A program made the position numbers and the translations under genes. Below are positions 6,425 through 8,633 of a stretch of DNA of 8,633 nt, one piece after another. Location: positions 1-8,633 of the forward strand of contig JAJZOA010000165.1 of assembly GCA_021852225.1 (NCBI GenBank). The letters run 5' to 3'. Under the pieces are notes generated by a model, which was not told the origin of the DNA, ran no database searches, and was given only the letters and a program-made list of their open reading frames with translations. Source of the DNA: Planctomycetota bacterium. GTDB taxonomy: Bacteria; Planctomycetota; Phycisphaerae; WQYP01. Position 1 is the stretch's first letter, and each line of letters starts with the position of its first letter.

Positions 6425-8633
6425 CTACAGCACAAGTTTTACCGCTTCGCCAGCGTAGGCAATCACTTTGTCGGGCGCAGCGGCCGGTTCCAAGCCGCCG
6501 CCATGGCCGGGCTTTACCAGCACAATATGAAAGGTCCGCTGTTTCAGCATTCCGGGGAACTGTCCGTGCCGCGGGCCAATGTGCAGTTCGCGGGTATGGT
6601 CAATCCAATTAAAATCAATGGTGGCATAAACGCCGCGTTCATAGTTGTATGAATCGCATTCATCCTCATATAAGGTAAAGTTGCCGTCGGCACCGGCATA
6701 AATACGAATCTCCAGCGGGTCCGCGGGCTGGGCGGCATATTGCACAACCGGCCCCAGCGGCACGATCGAACCGCTGCGGATAAACAGAGGCATGGAATCC
6801 AGTTCCGCCGCCGCGCTGACATGGGTATTGCCTTTGTACACTTTGCCCGTCCAGAAATCATGCCATTGACTGCCTGCGGGCAAATACACCGCGCGTGCGG
6901 TGACCCCCGGTTCCAGCACCGGATTGACGAGGATTGCCGGGCCGAACATGAACTGATCGCCGATATCGTGCACTTTCCGGTCCGTGCGGAAATCCATAAT
7001 AAGGCCGCGCAGCATGGTATAGCCCCGCTGCGTAACCATCCACGATACGCTGTAAATGTACGGCAACAGGCGGTAACGCAGGTGATCGAACTTGACCAGC
7101 ATGGGCATGATTTTCGGACCAAAACGCCACATTTCCTTGGGGTAATCGGTGCCATGCACACGGAATAGCGGGCAAAACGCGCCGAACTGAAACCAGCGTA
7201 CAAACAATTCCTGATAGGCGGGGTCCTGCGGACTCTGGTGGATGAAAAAGCCGCCAATATCGGTATTCCAATATGGAATGCCGCTGAGCGCAAAGTTAAT
7301 GCCGCCGGCAATCTGCTGGCGCAGCACCTGCCAGGTGCCCTGAATATCCCCGGACCAGGTGATGGCACTGTTGCGTTGCTGCCCGGCCCAGGCCGACCGC
7401 GTGAGAATCATGACGCGCTTTTGGGAAGTGGTCGCCCGCTGACCGTCATAAACAGCTTTGGTGTGCATCAGTGGATAGGCGTTGTAAACAAATGCGCCCC
7501 AGCCCATATATGTTTTAATATTGGCAAATTCACCCCAGCGCATACAGAGTTCGGGTTCTGAGGCGTCCAGCCACCAGGCATCCACACCCAGCGAAAACAG
7601 TTGTGTTTTAAGATTATGCCAGTACAACTCGCGGCCCAAAGGATTGAATGGATCGTAATAGCGATCTTTGCACTTAGTTGGATACAAGACGCCCGCCTTT
7701 TCCATTTCGTCATAATTGGCGGATCCTGGGGCAAATCTACCCCACACACTGATCATAAAATGCAGGTTTTCCTTATGAATGGCGGCAATCATGTCGCCTG
7801 GATTTGGATAGCGGACCGGATCAAATTTATTGGAGCCCCATGGGTATGGTACCCAGTAATACCAGTCCTGAATAATGCCATCCATAGGGATATGCATGGA
7901 ACGGTATTCCGCCGCCACACCCAGCACCTGAAGTTGAGTGTTGTAATGTTCCTTGCACTGCCAGAAGCCCCAGACCCAGCGGCCCATCATGGGCGCAGGT
8001 CCGCTTATCTGGCGCCAGGCGGCAATCACATCGTCCAGTTCCGGGCCGCGCATCACGTAATAATCGATCCAGTTACCCACAGCAGACTGCCAGATCAATT
8101 TCTGTTCTGCCGCATTTTCAGCCGGCGTCTGCCAGCCAAGTTGAAAGGCGCTTGGACCGCCCTGCTGAAAATATTCGATTTTAATGCTGTATTTTTTTCC
8201 TTCTTCCAGATGTATGCGCCCCATGGATGTCGTTGCCGGCTGGGTGTGCCAGTCGTCAATGATCTGCTGGCCGTCGATCCACAGGCGTGCGCCGTCGTCG
8301 CTGGTGGTGGCAAACGTATACTCGCCAGTTTTTGGTGCCAGAATTTCACCGTGCCAGCGAATGGAAAATTTGGTTGCTCCGATTCCGTTCACCGGTCCAT
8401 GGCCCCAAGTGGTGTTGGAATTAAAGTCAAAACTGGAATCCACACGGGTGGCCTTAAGAGATTGAAAGTCCGTTCCTGAGTAATAGTCACCTGTCAGACC
8501 GCCCGAAGTGCCGGAAGCATCAAATAAATTCCCGGCGGGTATTGCGACAAGCATCGCGCCGCCGGCACTGACATCGGTAATGGCGGGGTTGTCCCAGAAA
8601 ATGCCATACCCGCGGCTGGAAAGCAAAACCGGA
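6425..8633 (-). CDS. GH31 alpha-xylosidase-like glycoside hydrolase with PA14 domain (5' end outside window)
   Basis: A glycoside hydrolase family 31 enzyme whose frame stays open to the window edge; it is read here from LLSSRGYGIFWDN (near 8626), an internal GH31 motif, so about 200 or more N-terminal residues are missing. Counting from TTG 8626 as 1: the end of the N-terminal beta domain (1-40), an inserted PA14 domain (about 42-167, with GEYTF, DDGARLWIDG and WQTP), then the (beta/alpha)8 barrel. The barrel carries GIIQDWYYW (250-258), the nucleophile motif WWLDASEPE (D354) and the acid/base motif WSGD (D427). C-terminal beta domains follow, with the LYEDECDSYNYE stretch typical of DUF5110. 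A PA14 insert plus the WWLDASEPE motif matches xyloglucan alpha-xylosidases such as Cellvibrio Xyl31A and Bacteroides BoGH31A, so release of alpha-xylose from xyloglucan oligosaccharides is the likely activity; another alpha-glucoside cannot be excluded. The stop is TAG (6425-6427). It converges on the PEP-CTERM gene. Confidence 0.93.
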   Translation of the reverse strand, partial: PVLLSSRGYGIFWDNPAITDVSAGGAMLVAIPAGNLFDASGTSGGLTGDYYSGTDFQSLKATRVDSSFDFNSNTTWGHGPVNGIGATKFSIRWHGEILAPKTGEYTFATTSDDGARLWIDGQQIIDDWHTQPATTSMGRIHLEEGKKYSIKIEYFQQGGPSAFQLGWQTPAENAAEQKLIWQSAVGNWIDYYVMRGPELDDVIAAWRQISGPAPMMGRWVWGFWQCKEHYNTQLQVLGVAAEYRSMHIPMDGIIQDWYYWVPYPWGSNKFDPVRYPNPGDMIAAIHKENLHFMISVWGRFAPGSANYDEMEKAGVLYPTKCKDRYYDPFNPLGRELYWHNLKTQLFSLGVDAWWLDASEPELCMRWGEFANIKTYMGWGAFVYNAYPLMHTKAVYDGQRATTSQKRVMILTRSAWAGQQRNSAITWSGDIQGTWQVLRQQIAGGINFALSGIPYWNTDIGGFFIHQSPQDPAYQELFVRWFQFGAFCPLFRVHGTDYPKEMWRFGPKIMPMLVKFDHLRYRLLPYIYSVSWMVTQRGYTMLRGLIMDFRTDRKVHDIGDQFMFGPAILVNPVLEPGVTARAVYLPAGSQWHDFWTGKVYKGNTHVSAAAELDSMPLFIRSGSIVPLGPVVQYAAQPADPLEIRIYAGADGNFTLYEDECDSYNYERGVYATIDFNWIDHTRELHIGPRHGQFPGMLKQRTFHIVLVKPGHGGGLEPAAAPDKVIAYAGEAVKLVL

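Noticed and set aside
7601..8479. 292-codon + strand open frame opposite the GH31 gene
   Set aside because: It is a shadow of the GH31 coding frame, which carries the catalytic motifs and the PA14 domain.

Overview
The window looks like a chromosomal piece of a free-living bacterium of the Planctomycetota-Verrucomicrobiota-Lentisphaerota group. This is inferred from three things seen together: a cell-surface protein with a PEP-CTERM sorting tail, a XylR-type regulator (sugar-binding domain fused to an AraC DNA-binding domain), and a secreted-type GH31 glycosidase carrying a PA14 domain. Composition is moderately GC-rich by eye. No tRNA, rRNA, CRISPR array or transposase gene was seen.

Left part (13-3381, + strand): one complete 1122-residue helicase with an N-terminal phospholipase-D-like nuclease fold and a SNF2-type motor. 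Such proteins usually belong to DNA-processing or phage-defence neighbourhoods; any partner genes would lie left of the window. It ends in a stem-loop that spans its stop codon. About 400 bases without a convincing gene follow, including a short AT-rich stretch.

Middle part (3779-6224): a broken regulator on the - strand and, divergent from it, a broken PEP-CTERM protein on the + strand. The regulator reads as one XylR-like protein only if one extra base near 4118-4136 is skipped: its ligand-binding part is in one frame and its AraC part in another. The PEP-CTERM gene has a good Shine-Dalgarno sequence and signal peptide. A single in-frame TGA (5943-5945) separates the first 181 residues from a same-frame continuation that ends in a textbook PEP-CTERM anchor. 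The roughly 350 bases between the two genes hold many complementary segments, some mutually exclusive, suggesting a structured 5' leader ahead of the PEP-CTERM gene.

Right part (6425-8633, - strand): most of a GH31 alpha-xylosidase-like enzyme with an inserted PA14 domain, cut by the window edge at its 5' end. It converges on the PEP-CTERM gene, and a strong hairpin terminator (6259-6292) lies between them.

A plausible reading, not proven here, is a small sugar-utilisation locus (XylR-type sensor, surface protein, alpha-xylosidase acting on xyloglucan-type material) next to a separate DNA-processing or defence gene. Two of the four genes carry one lesion each, so the middle of the locus is either decaying or contains sequence errors. 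Raw-read checks would separate these.
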